A stretch of 64,000 bases of DNA, taken from positions 2,604,001 through 2,668,000 of the forward strand of contig AP026547.1 of assembly GCA_026075535.2 (NCBI GenBank), read 5' to 3'. The notes under the pieces are model-generated. The model made no database searches. It had not been told where the DNA came from and saw nothing but the letters and a program-made list of their open reading frames with translations. Source of the stretch: Tricholoma matsutake. Its lineage: Eukaryota; Basidiomycota; Agaricomycetes; Agaricales; Tricholomataceae. Numbering within the stretch: position 1 is the stretch's first letter; every line of letters begins with the position of its first letter. Position numbers and translations under genes: made by a program. Below, piece after piece: positions 9,411-20,671 of the stretch.

Positions 9411-12301
9411 GAATTTCTGGCTACAATTCCTTAACTGGGCTTTCAGACCTACAATTACATACAAAATTGGGCCTCCAATAGGAAGCAATAAGCATAGGAA
9501 ACATAAGAGTGAGAATGATGATGGTAAGAATGTCCGCATTTGGCGTGGGAAATGCTTACAAACTCCGCTCAGCATTATGATTTATCCGCCATCGAGCCGA
9601 GCTTCCTAGTTTCAGCCTGAAGATCTAATTTCAATGTGACCAAAACTACTGTTTTCAGCAAAATTTTCACTTGATCCAAAAATGCTCCCGATGTGCCGAT
9701 GTTTTCGATGCATAGTATAAGTACAGGCAGGTACAGGCTGACATTTTGCACAAAGCAGGGGACACTGTAAATTATGCAAAGAAATCGCCCTTCCTGAGTG
9801 TCTGATTTTCTCTCCTAAACTTCAGTGTTTATTGATGCTATGGCACACCAAGCACCAGCGTTCAACGTTCAACGCCCAGTTTGGGCCGAACAAAATGATT
9901 ACGAGGTTCGCACAACAGTCATCCTAACATCAACGCCACTTCCATGTGATCGTTGCGTCATAGTTGCGTGTCAATGCTGATTACCTTTGGGAGGACTCTG
10001 GAATAGCATCCCGCAACGCCAATCCTATTAAGGAATCAAGCGGTCCGGACCATCAACATGACAATTTTCCGATCCTTATGCTCGTGCGCTTCTCCTGGAT
10101 TCTCAAATGATTTGGTTCCTCTTTCTCCTTCCTTCGCATCAACATCCTTCGGAGTTGGTTCATTCGAGCCAAGACCATCGCAAACACAGACTTTGTCAAT
10201 CACTTAGCATGTCGTTTTCTGTTCGATGCTCGTAGCCTGCTCGGCGCGGTACTGAGAACAAGTGTACAACCTGGTGGGCGGTTGCGTACTTGGATGCAGA
10301 CGTGAGATGACGTTGGTCTCCTTTGCAGGATTTGGTAACTTGAGCGTATAGAGATTTAGCGTAAGAGAATGAATATATGTAGTTGAATGCAATGACATCA
10401 TCTACAAGACATCTACGAGAAAAAATCAGAGCTCGAATCAAAGACTATCCAAGTCGTAAGGGACAGAGTGAGGTCATGGAAAATATACAAGAACCAAAGC
10501 GGCGCGTAACTTTGTTGCCGATCTCGTGGATCTCGTCGTTGTCGATGAGATCGCGGAAGGATCACGTGTTCGTCGCAAAGACCAGTCGGTCAAAGATCTC
10601 AATCGGCGCATGAACGTTTGAGCCCCTCCTGATTTCGTGAACCTGAATCAAAGTCATGCGTTCAGCCTGAGCACACTGGGATCTTGACGTCTTGACAGCT
10701 ACAATGACACTCCTAGAATTGCTAGCTGATATGTTGGGAATTATTGATTATCTTGCGTACCCGCGCGACGTACGTGTCATATCTGATTCCATGGTTCATC
10801 ATCCACGCGTGAGCGAACTCAAAGCATCTCTGGTGTGTAAATGATATGACTTATTGTGGATCTCCACTGAGCCTGTAAATTAGTAGCTCACAAAACCACA
10901 CATTGTGCGTGTAAGCAAGCAATGAAATTACTTTGCTACCCCGTACCTCTACGAAAGCCCTATTATCAAGAAAAACAGGACAATAACGTCATTACACGAA
11001 GCTCTGCACGGCTTGCGCCGAACAGCCTCTGTTACCGATGTTGACAGAGAGCAGCCTACTGAGCGGACTAAACGGTTTGGTAATCTAAGACTTGGGCACT
11101 GGCAGCGACCTTTACCATGAATTCGAATATCTGGTGGATATCATTCGATGCCAACATCATCACTTTCAACTGCATCACGACACAGAGTGATCGTAATGTT
11201 CATCTTCCACCATACTTTCTTCAGAATCTTTCGAAATCTAGTGGAGTCTAACTGAAAGGGTATTCTTTGGTTCTGGCAGTGACCTCATTCCACCTGACAT
11301 GGGCAATTGGTATACTTTCCTGCGACAAAACGTCAAAGTTTTTTGTCCTAGAGTCAAGTATAAACAGGATTTGCTACCTTCTACAAACCTTCTTCATACC
11401 CCGATCCTTCGAAATACCGAACCTCTCATGTTTTCTCTTCGTCACGCTACTTTTGAAGTTCACCAAATGCTTCCGGAGGTATATAATTCAAGTCGGAAGC
11501 TAACTCTCCAAACACGCAGACAAAATCTGTCGGTGGTTCAGGTGTATTTCCACACGAGGTATGGAAGCTTGCCAGCCTTCGAGACGAGTTCTCAGATCTC
11601 AGACCTTGCCCCGAACCTCCAACGGCTTGAAATTATCGGTTGCCAGCTGGGAGGATTTGAACTGGAAAAATAGGTTCTCCTTCCCAGCTACTATACGGAC
11701 ACTCGGAATGCATTAGGAGCGGGCCTTTAGAAGAGATGCTCAAATTCTCTTTGGTGATCTTACGAGCATGATAAAATCTAGCTCCGCGATCCAATTTCTG
11801 TGCCAGGCGACTGTGAAAGATATGTGCAAGAATTTTCGATGGGTCCTTTTCAAATGGTGCAAGGGTGCTCAAAAACAGAGGAATGAGGGTACATAACCAC
11901 GAAGGAACAAGTATTGAGTGATTAACTAAGTCTCTTACGGTGTACGCAGTTTGTTTGTGATTGTGCTGTTGAGATTCTTTCTAGCTCTTGGCATAGGCTT
12001 CACCCATATTCTTCGACCCTTTATCTTGTGTAATAACCATGTGTACTACTGTACAGTGCAACATTCATCTACGAAGACTAATAATAACCTACTCTATTAC
12101 AAGATAAATCGAGAGCAGCCTCTCAAACTGCCCTTAGGATGGATGAAATCGAGTGAGAGGTGAGGACAAAAAAAAAAGGAGGGGTAAAACGAAGGTAGGT
12201 AGGTATATTGTTCCAGTGTCCATAACGTCCATCTAAAAGAAACATACAACATGATTAAGACGCTATTGCGACTTGGATTCGGGTGGTTAGACCCGGGCGT
12301 C
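9411..12301. other. Intergenic, host side of the copia border
   Basis: After the copia LTR the base composition changes to a CpG-containing, host-like type. No convincing intact gene is seen. A broken LRR/F-box-like ORF lies at about 11260-11880. The rest shows only short chance ORFs. Confidence 0.5.
11260..11880 (+). pseudogene. Possible F-box/LRR protein relic
   Basis: An open stretch reads NLLHTPILRNTEPL, then LPAFETSSQISDLAPNLQRLEIIGCQLGGFELE. After a one-base shift it continues NRFSFPATIRTLGM. The alternation of PNL-RLEI-GC and FPATIRTLG resembles the leucine-rich part of the large Agaricomycete F-box families. No F-box or start is visible. It could also be chance coding, so this is a weak call. 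Confidence 0.3.
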
Positions 12302-14972
12302 TTAACGCCGTCTAGGCATGAACGTTACAGCAGGCTCATCTTGATCATCGCTATCTTCGCCACCATCCTCCTCCTCCTCCAACTCGCTACCGTTCTGCCA
12401 CTCACTATCATTACCATACGCACTAGCAATGGTCGACGAGTCTTCATCAAAATAGGCTGGCCCAAACTGCTGCTCTTCCTCAAAAGCAGGCTTCTTGGGC
12501 GGTGAAGTCGCAGCAACGTTCGAGAGCCTGGACGGCGTCCTTGGCGCAAACGACTGGTCGTTATACACGCCACTATGACTAGCGCCCACAAATGCCCGTT
12601 CACTCCTTTCTTTACGAATCGATTGCAAGTTGAGGACATCCGCAAATTCCACAGGCTGGTCGCCCTGACCCCAGCTCGATGCTCGCCTATCAGCCGTCAA
12701 TGCCCCGTCATCGTCCAACGGGTTGTACCGGCGATACCGAAGTGCTTCCTCGCTCCGTCGGGTAACCCTGCTTCGGACGCTACTGTCGACTCGCTGTGGT
12801 GTGCTCCCGGCTGTCAGAGATGGTGTAGCTGTCGTAGTCGTCGGCGATGGAACCTGCGACGAATACTTGTTTGGTCGCCAGTGTGTGATGGGATTAAACA
12901 GAAACCCGAAAAGAGTGCGGGACTTATCGCTCGTAGTTGGGCTGGATTGAGATGACACGCTTGGATTGGGGTCTACAAGACCAGTCGCAGAGCCACGGCG
13001 TCCGCTATGACCTGATGCGTGCAAGGCAGACAAGCTAGAAGTGCCATGGTCTCTCCTCCGTATCCGTCTAGGCTCAGTAGACCTGGATCGTAAACTTTTA
13101 GAGGCATAAGGCGTGGAGGAATCAGGTCTAGTAGCCCGCTCTTTCCCTTTATCATTTTTAGAGCTGTCACTAATCTCATACGCTTGCAAGCCGGTGGTGC
13201 TGGTCTTGCGCCTCCGTATCCGGGCGTTTGGTTCTGGCCTGACAGGGCCGTCTACATCCCTGTCCCTGTCGTCGTCCCGGGTGCGGCGGAAAAGGGACGA
13301 GATGCGGCGGGTAATCACCGCACCCCAGTTCCACCGAAAGTGCACGGTCGACATGGCGTCTGAAGCCTCGTCGACCGAGACGTCGATTTTCTTAATCGGC
13401 GACGTAAGTTTAAGCCATTTTTCTGGTTCCGGGAGATCGCGCAGAAACCAGGGAGATTCCTGCAAGGTAAATCAGACAAATTACGTTCTGGGGTCAGGAA
13501 AGAGAACAAGGTACGAACTTTAACTTCTTCGAGGGTAATGCGAAGCCTGACATCCTTTTCTAGGAAGTGATCAAGAAGATGTATAACTATTGCGCCTTCA
13601 GTGTCATCGGCGGTCGAATGTCGTCCGCCCGTTGAGACATTATCAGATCCCATGGTATCGTCAACTGTCCAGTCATTGTTACAAATGGAGTTATATAGAC
13701 TCCATTCAGAGGCTGGGGTCGCTGGATCTGCCACAAAAGGAGTCTTGCCAAAGAGAAGACAATAAAGCGTAACACCGAGGGCCCAAACATCGATAGCTTT
13801 TGTTATCTGGGGACGCTTGCGAGTAAGTGTTGAAAGGCTTTGCGGTGTCGCAGTTTGTGAGCTGGAAGAACCTTCATGGTTATCGCTCGATGAAGCAGAG
13901 GACTCCAGCTCTACGTCATTTGTATGTTCGTATACAATCTCTGGGGCAAGAAATGAGGGTGTGCCTGCCCTTCTGGTTAGATCTGAATCGTCGAAGAGAA
14001 TGGGGTCAGGATCGTTTATGGACACCCCGTCTTTTGCAGCAGCCGCGAGCCGCTGTGCATAAGAGAAATGAGAAACACCGAAGTCCGCGATTTTGACTTG
14101 ACTACGATCCTTCGTCCACAAAAGGTTGGCGGGCTTGATGTCCCGATGAATGATTCCCTGGTGATGGACTATATCACGGGGGTTAAAAAGTGAGACTACG
14201 GCTATTATTAATGTTAGAAAGGGCGTACGATATTCAAGTCCAAGGACGGCATCGCGTATGATACGCCTGGATTGCTCCACCTTCAGGATAGGTTCGTCGT
14301 TCGAATTCCTCCAGTTGACTTCGCCGCCATCCAAGTACTCCATCACTAAACGAGAACAACAATAAGATTGAGACAACAAGTTATGGATAAGAGTGTATTC
14401 ATGGAAGCTGCAGCGAGGACGCCATACGGAGTAGAAAATACTCACCCATGTAAATTTTATCCTTCATTCGGTCATCGATGACCTCGTACAGTCTCACAAC
14501 ATGAGGATGACGACATTTTTTCATAATGGCAATCTCCTTCCGAATCTTGGCTTCTGTGGTGTTCAGCCGATCAGCAAGAGGTGTGTGGGGCGAGGTCGGG
14601 AGTCGTTGCTGCCTGAAACGCTTGAACTGTTCAGCTCGAGGGTTCTCTCGTTTGACCGATTTCATAGCCTAAAGCAAGAAGATGATTGAGTGCTAGACCT
14701 GCAACCCGCACGAGACATTGACTAACGACAGCCAATCGACGTTCCGGGTGATTTACAGGATATCGTGTATTGACCTTGTGACAGAGATAGACCTCGCCAT
14801 GCTGACCGCCACCGATTTTTGAATATCGGATGTAGTTATTGAGCATAGGTCTCCCGTCATCCATGGAGGGCTCGACTCGGAGATGGTCAGTGGTTAGAAC
14901 TTCGCCTGGAGGATCATATGGAATGGATGTGGATGGACACTGACACGCTGAGGGATCTTCAGGTGGCTTCAT
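12302..14972 (-). CDS. CaMKK-type Ser/Thr protein kinase (SNF1-activating kinase-like)
   Basis: Five exons (14972-14727, 14668-14446, 14345-14229, 14168-13519, 13459-12302) give 797 residues in one frame. All kinase signatures are present: a glycine loop IGGGQHGEVYLC, catalytic Lys85 in VAMKSVK, HRDIKPAN with Asp205, DFG at about 224-226, and the activation segment AGTPSFLAPEIV. The layout, an insert before DVWALGVTLYCLLFGKTPF and a long polar tail, is that of fungal Elm1/Sak1/Tos3 and metazoan CaMKK kinases. These phosphorylate the activation loop of SNF1/AMPK. The tail (about residue 420 on) is Ser/Arg-rich and ends in an acidic block (ELEEEEDGGEDSDD). It is probably cytosolic and linked to glucose signalling, by family. 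No defect is visible. Confidence 0.9.
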
Positions 14973-15204
14973 TGTGAGTGAGGCTTCATGAAGAAGTTGG
15001 AATGAAAGTAAGTATAGAATGTAGTCGTAAGAGCAGAGTTATTTATGTAAACTTGTTTGGAAAAGGTGAAGATCATGAGGTTCACTACCAAAAATGCTTG
15101 ATATGACCCCCTGACACTTCCATATTTCAGATTAGATCTAATTATCCATCCCTGAATCAGCCGTTCCACAAGTTTAGCACCTTTTGGCAGCGTTTCCAAC
15201 TCTT

Positions 15205-15716
15205 TTAGCGAGGGCATACACACTTGTCTTCTTCCTTGACATCTTTCATCACCTGTAAATATAACCCCCAATCAGAATAAATTTTCGGGCGGGATTGTTT
15301 GCATTGTGGGTTAGCTCGAGTCATGGTCGATCTTTAGTGCACTGAGGCTGCACCCCCCCCCCCCCCCTTCTCATGACATAACAGCAACAATCGGCACGTC
15401 AATAGCGTGGCAAGATTGATACAGGGTGATGATCGGTGAAGCGGGAGAATTGGGGGACTTACAGACTCGACGTGTAGACCACATCCCTGTGGAAAAATCA
15501 CACAAATCAGCACGTTCCAAGGCCCGATCACAAGAAGGCGTATCGGTATCAGTATAGTCAATGGTGCAAATCGTAGACTCGGGGAGGAAAGGGGATGAAG
15601 ATGTAACGTAACGTATAGAGACGGACGCAGCTTACACGCCAGGTAAGTTTTCCACAGTGATCACAAGTGACCTGGAAGCAGGTGTCCACAGGAAGAGGTT
15701 CAACAAATTGGGCCAT
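15205..15716 (-). CDS. Small conserved Cys-rich protein, 50 aa, three exons
   Basis: The exons 15716-15636, 15486-15463 (24 nt) and 15252-15205 join in frame to a 50-residue protein. It has CDHCGK, TWRGCG, LHVESV and a CVCPR end. The spacing C-x2-C ... GCG-x-H ... C-x-C looks like a small zinc-binding fold. I recall similar short proteins (CxxCGKxTWxGCGxH) in fungi and other eukaryotes but know no function. The ATG at 15716 was chosen because it starts the conserved part; the frame is open further upstream. The second intron carries a run of 15 C (15353-15367). The short exons make the gene easy to miss. Confidence 0.7.
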
Positions 15717-15985
15717 TTCAATTTCTGAGGGCAGTCTGCCCAATTTTAGGGCAGTCTCGCATCTAATGCTGATGGAATTGGACTCACAGATATCGATACT
15801 CTGATACTTTGATGGGTCAATTGAGCCTATTGGTGATATATCGATAAACTGTGGAGCGTTTGATAAGTTCTTTATATACTTTCGGACTGCGCGCTGAGTT
15901 GACAACTTATGTAATCATCATCTCGCGGGGCTTAGACACAGGTTATAATACAACAGTTTCCTCGGTGCCGTACTACTACTAACTA

Positions 15986-17967
15986 CTATTTGCCCTTGGA
16001 TAAGCGGGCCACAACAATAGCTTCCCGCAGCCTCTTCAGGGCCTCGTCCACGTCTTGTTCAGGTGTAAGACTAAATGAAGCCCGGACATACGCACTCTTC
16101 CTGCCATTCGGAAGGAATGCTGCACCGGGAAGTGCAAGTACACCCCGCTCCACCCCGCATGTGAGAATCGCAGCGTGCGAATCTCCTTCCGCCTCCTGCT
16201 CATCATTCAAAAGCAGCTTGAACCTATATAAAGTCATATCCGAATTGATAACACGTGTAATGTGCTTGGAAGCTGATGTTATACACACCAGAAGAACATC
16301 CCTGCCTGAGGCGTACTCCATTCCGCCAATCCTCTGAGGTGGGTTCGCATGGCGCGCTCAAACACGTCACGCTTCTCTCTATAAAATGCGGACACCGTCT
16401 CGGTGTGGGCTTTAAAGCCGTTGTATCCCCAAGAGTCTAGTAACTTAAATGCGATGATCTGCGTGAGTGAAGAGGTTTGTAGGTTTGATGTCGACGTCTA
16501 TCAGTCGGAAGCAATCACTAATCATCATACATCAGTAGCGAAAGTTCTTTTAGAACATACATGTTGATTAATGGCCCGGAGGAGAGGTTCCGGTCCTGAC
16601 GCAAAGCCCAGTCGAATCCCGGCAGACAGGATTTTCGACAAACTGTCAAACCGGAGCACTCGGCCTACCTCTGGCTCCTCAAGCTCAAGTGAAAAATATG
16701 AAGGGCAACGGGGAGCCATTCCAAAATACAAGTAATAGTACGGGTCGTCTAGGTAGCCGTGTAATGAACCGTCAGAACAAACCGTCCCCCAGGGGTAACA
16801 AGACACATGCCTTCGAGAATGATGAAATTATGCTCTCTGGCCAGTCGAAGAACCTCTTTACGACGTTCCAGAGTAGCCGTCATCCCGGTGGGGTTACAGC
16901 CATACTACCGATCTCTTAGAGAGAAAAAAACTTTTTGTCTGATGTGACTTACAGGTACTGTGTACAGAATCTTGGGCTTCGGCTTTCCGATAGGCCAGTT
17001 CTCTAGAATGTAGCGCAACGAACTAGCAGAAATACCGCGCTCATCTGTTCCTACTTCTACCGGTTGTCAAAATTGAAGCAGCCACGTCAAGACCTTCAAA
17101 TGTCAGGAGCAGAGGACATGACCAACCAATCTTATCACAATCTAGATTGTGGAACATCGGTATTACACCACTACCCCATGTTAATGATAAACGAAGTAAA
17201 GGGATGCGACCCACTTACGCATACACGGGGGATTCGAGAAGGACCGAATCTCCGGGGTTCACAAGAGCTATGACAGCCTGTGTTTATCCCAGGGTTAGTG
17301 ACACCATCAAGTATTACCGATTTTGCTTATCCTACCTTGAATATCAAGTCTTGAGATCCCGCGCCGATAGAAATACACCAGCCTTCATTTTTCTTCCGGC
17401 CGTGCGAGAATTCCTGTAGTCCTTCGATCCAGTCTATGAGCTGCTTGGCACCGGCGGTTGGGCCATATTGTAAGCCTTGTGCAAGGTCGTTTCCCTCGAT
17501 TGTCAAGACCGTTTCTTCCTTGGGATTGATCGGTGAACGCGCTGTAAAGCTGAACGACGTGAATGGAAAGGTTTCCGGATTGGGTTTTCCAGCAAGCAAG
17601 GAAATAAGTCCGGGGGTTTCTTCTAAAGGGAACAGACTGCGAACTTATGACGGAGATATCAGCGTTAACCGAATAGGGAAATAAGCTGCACGTATACTTG
17701 GGCTCAGCAGCCGGTTTTTGGCAGCATGGGAGAGGAAGGGTGTGTAGAAGTCTTCAGGGAGCAACTTGACAGTGGATGTTAGGTTAATGGATTCTGTGGG
17801 GGGCGCTGAAGCGACACCGCTGTGGGCAGTATCTGATAGAACTTCAGAATTGATAACCTACATTACATGTGTGTGCGAGTATTGCGATTCGGGATTCAAT
17901 GACATACCTTGCCATTAGGGGCAACTGCAGATTTGGTAGCAGTCTCGAAAGCGATTGTGCTCGACAT
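15986..17967 (-). CDS. PLP-dependent class I/II aminotransferase (Aro8/2-aminoadipate type)
   Basis: Ten exons keep one frame and give 487 residues: 17967-17908, 17857-17698, 17643-17336, 17277-17219, 17170-17127, 17056-16953, 16904-16811, 16748-16561, 16497-16289, 16223-15986. Family marks in order are SLFPLEETPGLISLLAGKPNP, GAGSQDLIFK, ALVNPGDSVLLESPVYAG, YGCNPTGMT, DDPYYYLYFG and DSLSKILSAG with the PLP lysine at about 315. A C-terminal SFSLTPEQDVDEALKRL follows. Fungal relatives transaminate aromatic amino acids, kynurenine or 2-aminoadipate with 2-oxoglutarate, and sequence alone does not settle which. There is no obvious mitochondrial presequence. Intron 7 (16749-16810) uses a GC donor (GCATGT), the only non-GT donor here. 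Confidence 0.9.
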
Positions 17968-20671
17968 GATGAGCAGACTTGAGAAATTTCGACCATATAT
18001 GTTATTCCGAGAATCTGTCCGGTGTTTATACTGTGTTTATCCATGTATATGATCCCCGGGTGCCTGGCCTCGGACTATCGGACCGTATCCACTTGCCGTT
18101 GAACTGAATAATACCTCCGAACAGGAGTCTACAGCTACATAGGGAGGATAAGCGAAGCAGTGTAACTGGCGGCGCTCAATGGCATTGACAATGACACTTC
18201 GTGTTCCTGTCAAGCTGCTAGCTGAAAACAAATGTCAGAAGGAATCGCGCTCAGGTTGGATTTGAGTTTGAGATGTGTACTTTTACATATTCAAGGCTGC
18301 CAGCTGCTTGACGCGTACGGGACGTCTATCTGTCTTTTACTAAGCTATGCATGTCGTCAGTTGTTGGGATGTCTATATATGTGGTATATATAACTTGTAT
18401 GTTTTTTCTTTCTTTCCTCGACTACCAAATCCTTGTTCATGATTGTTAGACAAAACTATTAATGTATATGACTGTACGTGTGAATCACCAGGAATCACGG
18501 TTGACCCAATAAAAGTGGTTCGATTAGCAAGTTACCATGGTGTTCGCACCTGCCAGTGTTCGCAAACAGTGATCTTTGAGCACGTTGCAATGGCTAATCC
18601 TTGAAACAGCAAAATGACCCCTGTCCCCTGGAACTAGATCTCGCCACAATAAGGAAAGGTCGACATCGGCTATCAGTCGATGAATTAATATTAATACTTA
18701 CTTATTGTTTAATTACCTAAGGCTCCGTGCGGTCATAGAATATGGCGAGAAGGACTCGGATATTAAGTGACTTTCCGTAAGGATTTATAGAAGTCTACAA
18801 GAAATTCAGATATTGGAGGCGCGAAGGGCGGAGTTGCAAAGTGTGATATCAACGTCCTAGATTTCCGTGAACCACCTATAATTTATTAGGTGTTGATATT
18901 AGAGTCAAAGTGGAGCAGGATGGGATCATGAGACAAGTCCTTGGAGCACAAGATAGAAAGATCCCGTCACTGCGATCTCGGTTAATGAGGTAGAAATAGA
19001 TTAGATATCTGCAATGGGTGTTTTTACATGAGTTTATTCTGAAATTAGTTATGGGGACGTACTTAGTGGAGCTCTCTCAGTTGAGATTGAAAATCTCGGT
19101 AACAACGGTTGCAGATACACTCTAATACGCTCTAATTGTCTGATTTTGAGGCAACGACCAGAGGGGTAACGACCGCCTTTGGACCGCCTCTGTAATTATC
19201 TCGCTTTGCAGGCACAAAAATGAAATTCGTCCGGCTTCGGCATCCCGGCTAAGTCATGGAAGTTCGAGACTTTCTAAATCCTTTTAAAATGCAGGCACAA
19301 AAATGAACTTCGTCTCAATTTGGGTTCGGCATCCCGATGATTTCTGAGAGCGTCGAGACCAAGTCGAGACCCATCGTTACGGGAAGTCAACTAGGCCCAT
19401 TAATATTAGCCAAGTATATTCAAGTTATTTCCCATCCAGCCTGTTGACCCACATCAATCCATTGAGGTTGTGATTCAGAGCCAGCAGCAGTGAATCTGGC
19501 GGATTGACTTGTGCAAGGAGAAGTTTATGCAGAGAAAACAAAACTGGAAAGGCAATAAGGTCAGTAGTCATTGAAAGCTTGATTTACATTCGTTGCAAAC
19601 GGTTTATACGTACATAGTAGCCTTCTATGGTCATCACTGCCATCAGCCACCGACAACAGCCGACAACCGTTCGTCATCATCGTGCACAGCGAGCAGCGTA
19701 GGTTCAGTGCAAATTTTATATGTAATTTTAAGCTTGGACAAACCTATCCCATTTACCGTGAAGGTAAACAAAGTTTGTGGATAACCTGGAGTATCCTTGC
19801 TATCATCGTGGCAAACGATCGCGATGAGCAAGATACGTGAATCGTCGTTTGGGCCGCGGACTTCGGTCGGACGGCGGCGGACGGGTATTTTGAGTTAGGC
19901 TGATTGTCATAGTAATAAAAGGTCTGATATATTAATTTTAAAGGGCACGTCACACAACGCAATACCAGGCTGGACAGTTGCTCCCAATTAGTATATCAGA
20001 TCCAAGAAACAATGGTCTGGGGTCTATGTAGTCGGAATCAATCCCGGAAACAAACTGTCGCGAAGGAAGACCGCCCCTGAGGCTCCCTGAGGGCAGACCA
20101 AAAAGAAGACTCCAATACAGGGGGAGGGAAAGATCTAAAAAATACGTCATATTTGGAACCCAGATCCGTATGTACTGAACAGCTTTTGCGACATCAAGTT
20201 CGTTATACATAGTCTCGTAGGAAAACTAAAGCTTGTGGGTAGTCTGACGAGTAATCGGGATATTTATGAATGACATATAATCTGGTAAAATGCAATTCAG
20301 TTGAATGATAGCAAACCAAAGGAGACCTGAATTCACGCCAAGCACAGTCAGGGATCGATGTCGATGAGTGAGCGGCCACTGCCGACCAGTGCCGCTGCCA
20401 AGCAAGGCCAAATAGGCCAACCCCCCGTCAACCGTTCGTCTTGCATTGAAATTTGCCAGAATGCTTCCGTATCGGAAATTTTTCGTTGGAGCACACGACT
20501 CGATGATCCTGCATTTGGAGAATTTCTTCTATTTCTTGAAGTTGTGTTCAGATTTTCATCTCCGAGCACAAGGCAAATTGATCGATCACATGGACCCCAG
20601 AACAAAACACCACACGATCGTCATTTATGCTTCCTTTCTATCACACTGAGGACTGATACGCCAACAAGCCG
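17968..20671. other. Intergenic, 2.7 kb between divergent genes
   Basis: The stretch lies between the aminotransferase start (minus) and the galactokinase start (plus), so it contains both promoters. No coding region is convincing. An imperfect direct repeat of about 60 bp is present: GCAGGCACAAAAATGAA starts near 19208 and again near 19291, each followed by TTCGTC and TTCGGCATCCCG. The composition is host-like. Confidence 0.55.
19208..19360. repeat. Imperfect direct repeat pair in intergenic DNA
   Basis: Two units of about 60-65 bp, about 83 bp apart, share GCAGGCACAAAAATGAA, TTCGTC, TTCGGCATCCCG and CGAGAC. The function is unknown. It may be a small local duplication. Confidence 0.5.

Noticed and set aside
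9411..12250. Short ORFs at 10196-10613
   Set aside because: No motif, splice pattern or family resemblance was found in any frame.
12575..12955. Plus-strand ORFs opposite the kinase C-terminal exon
   Set aside because: They are shadows of the GC-rich Ser/Arg tail of the kinase on the minus strand.
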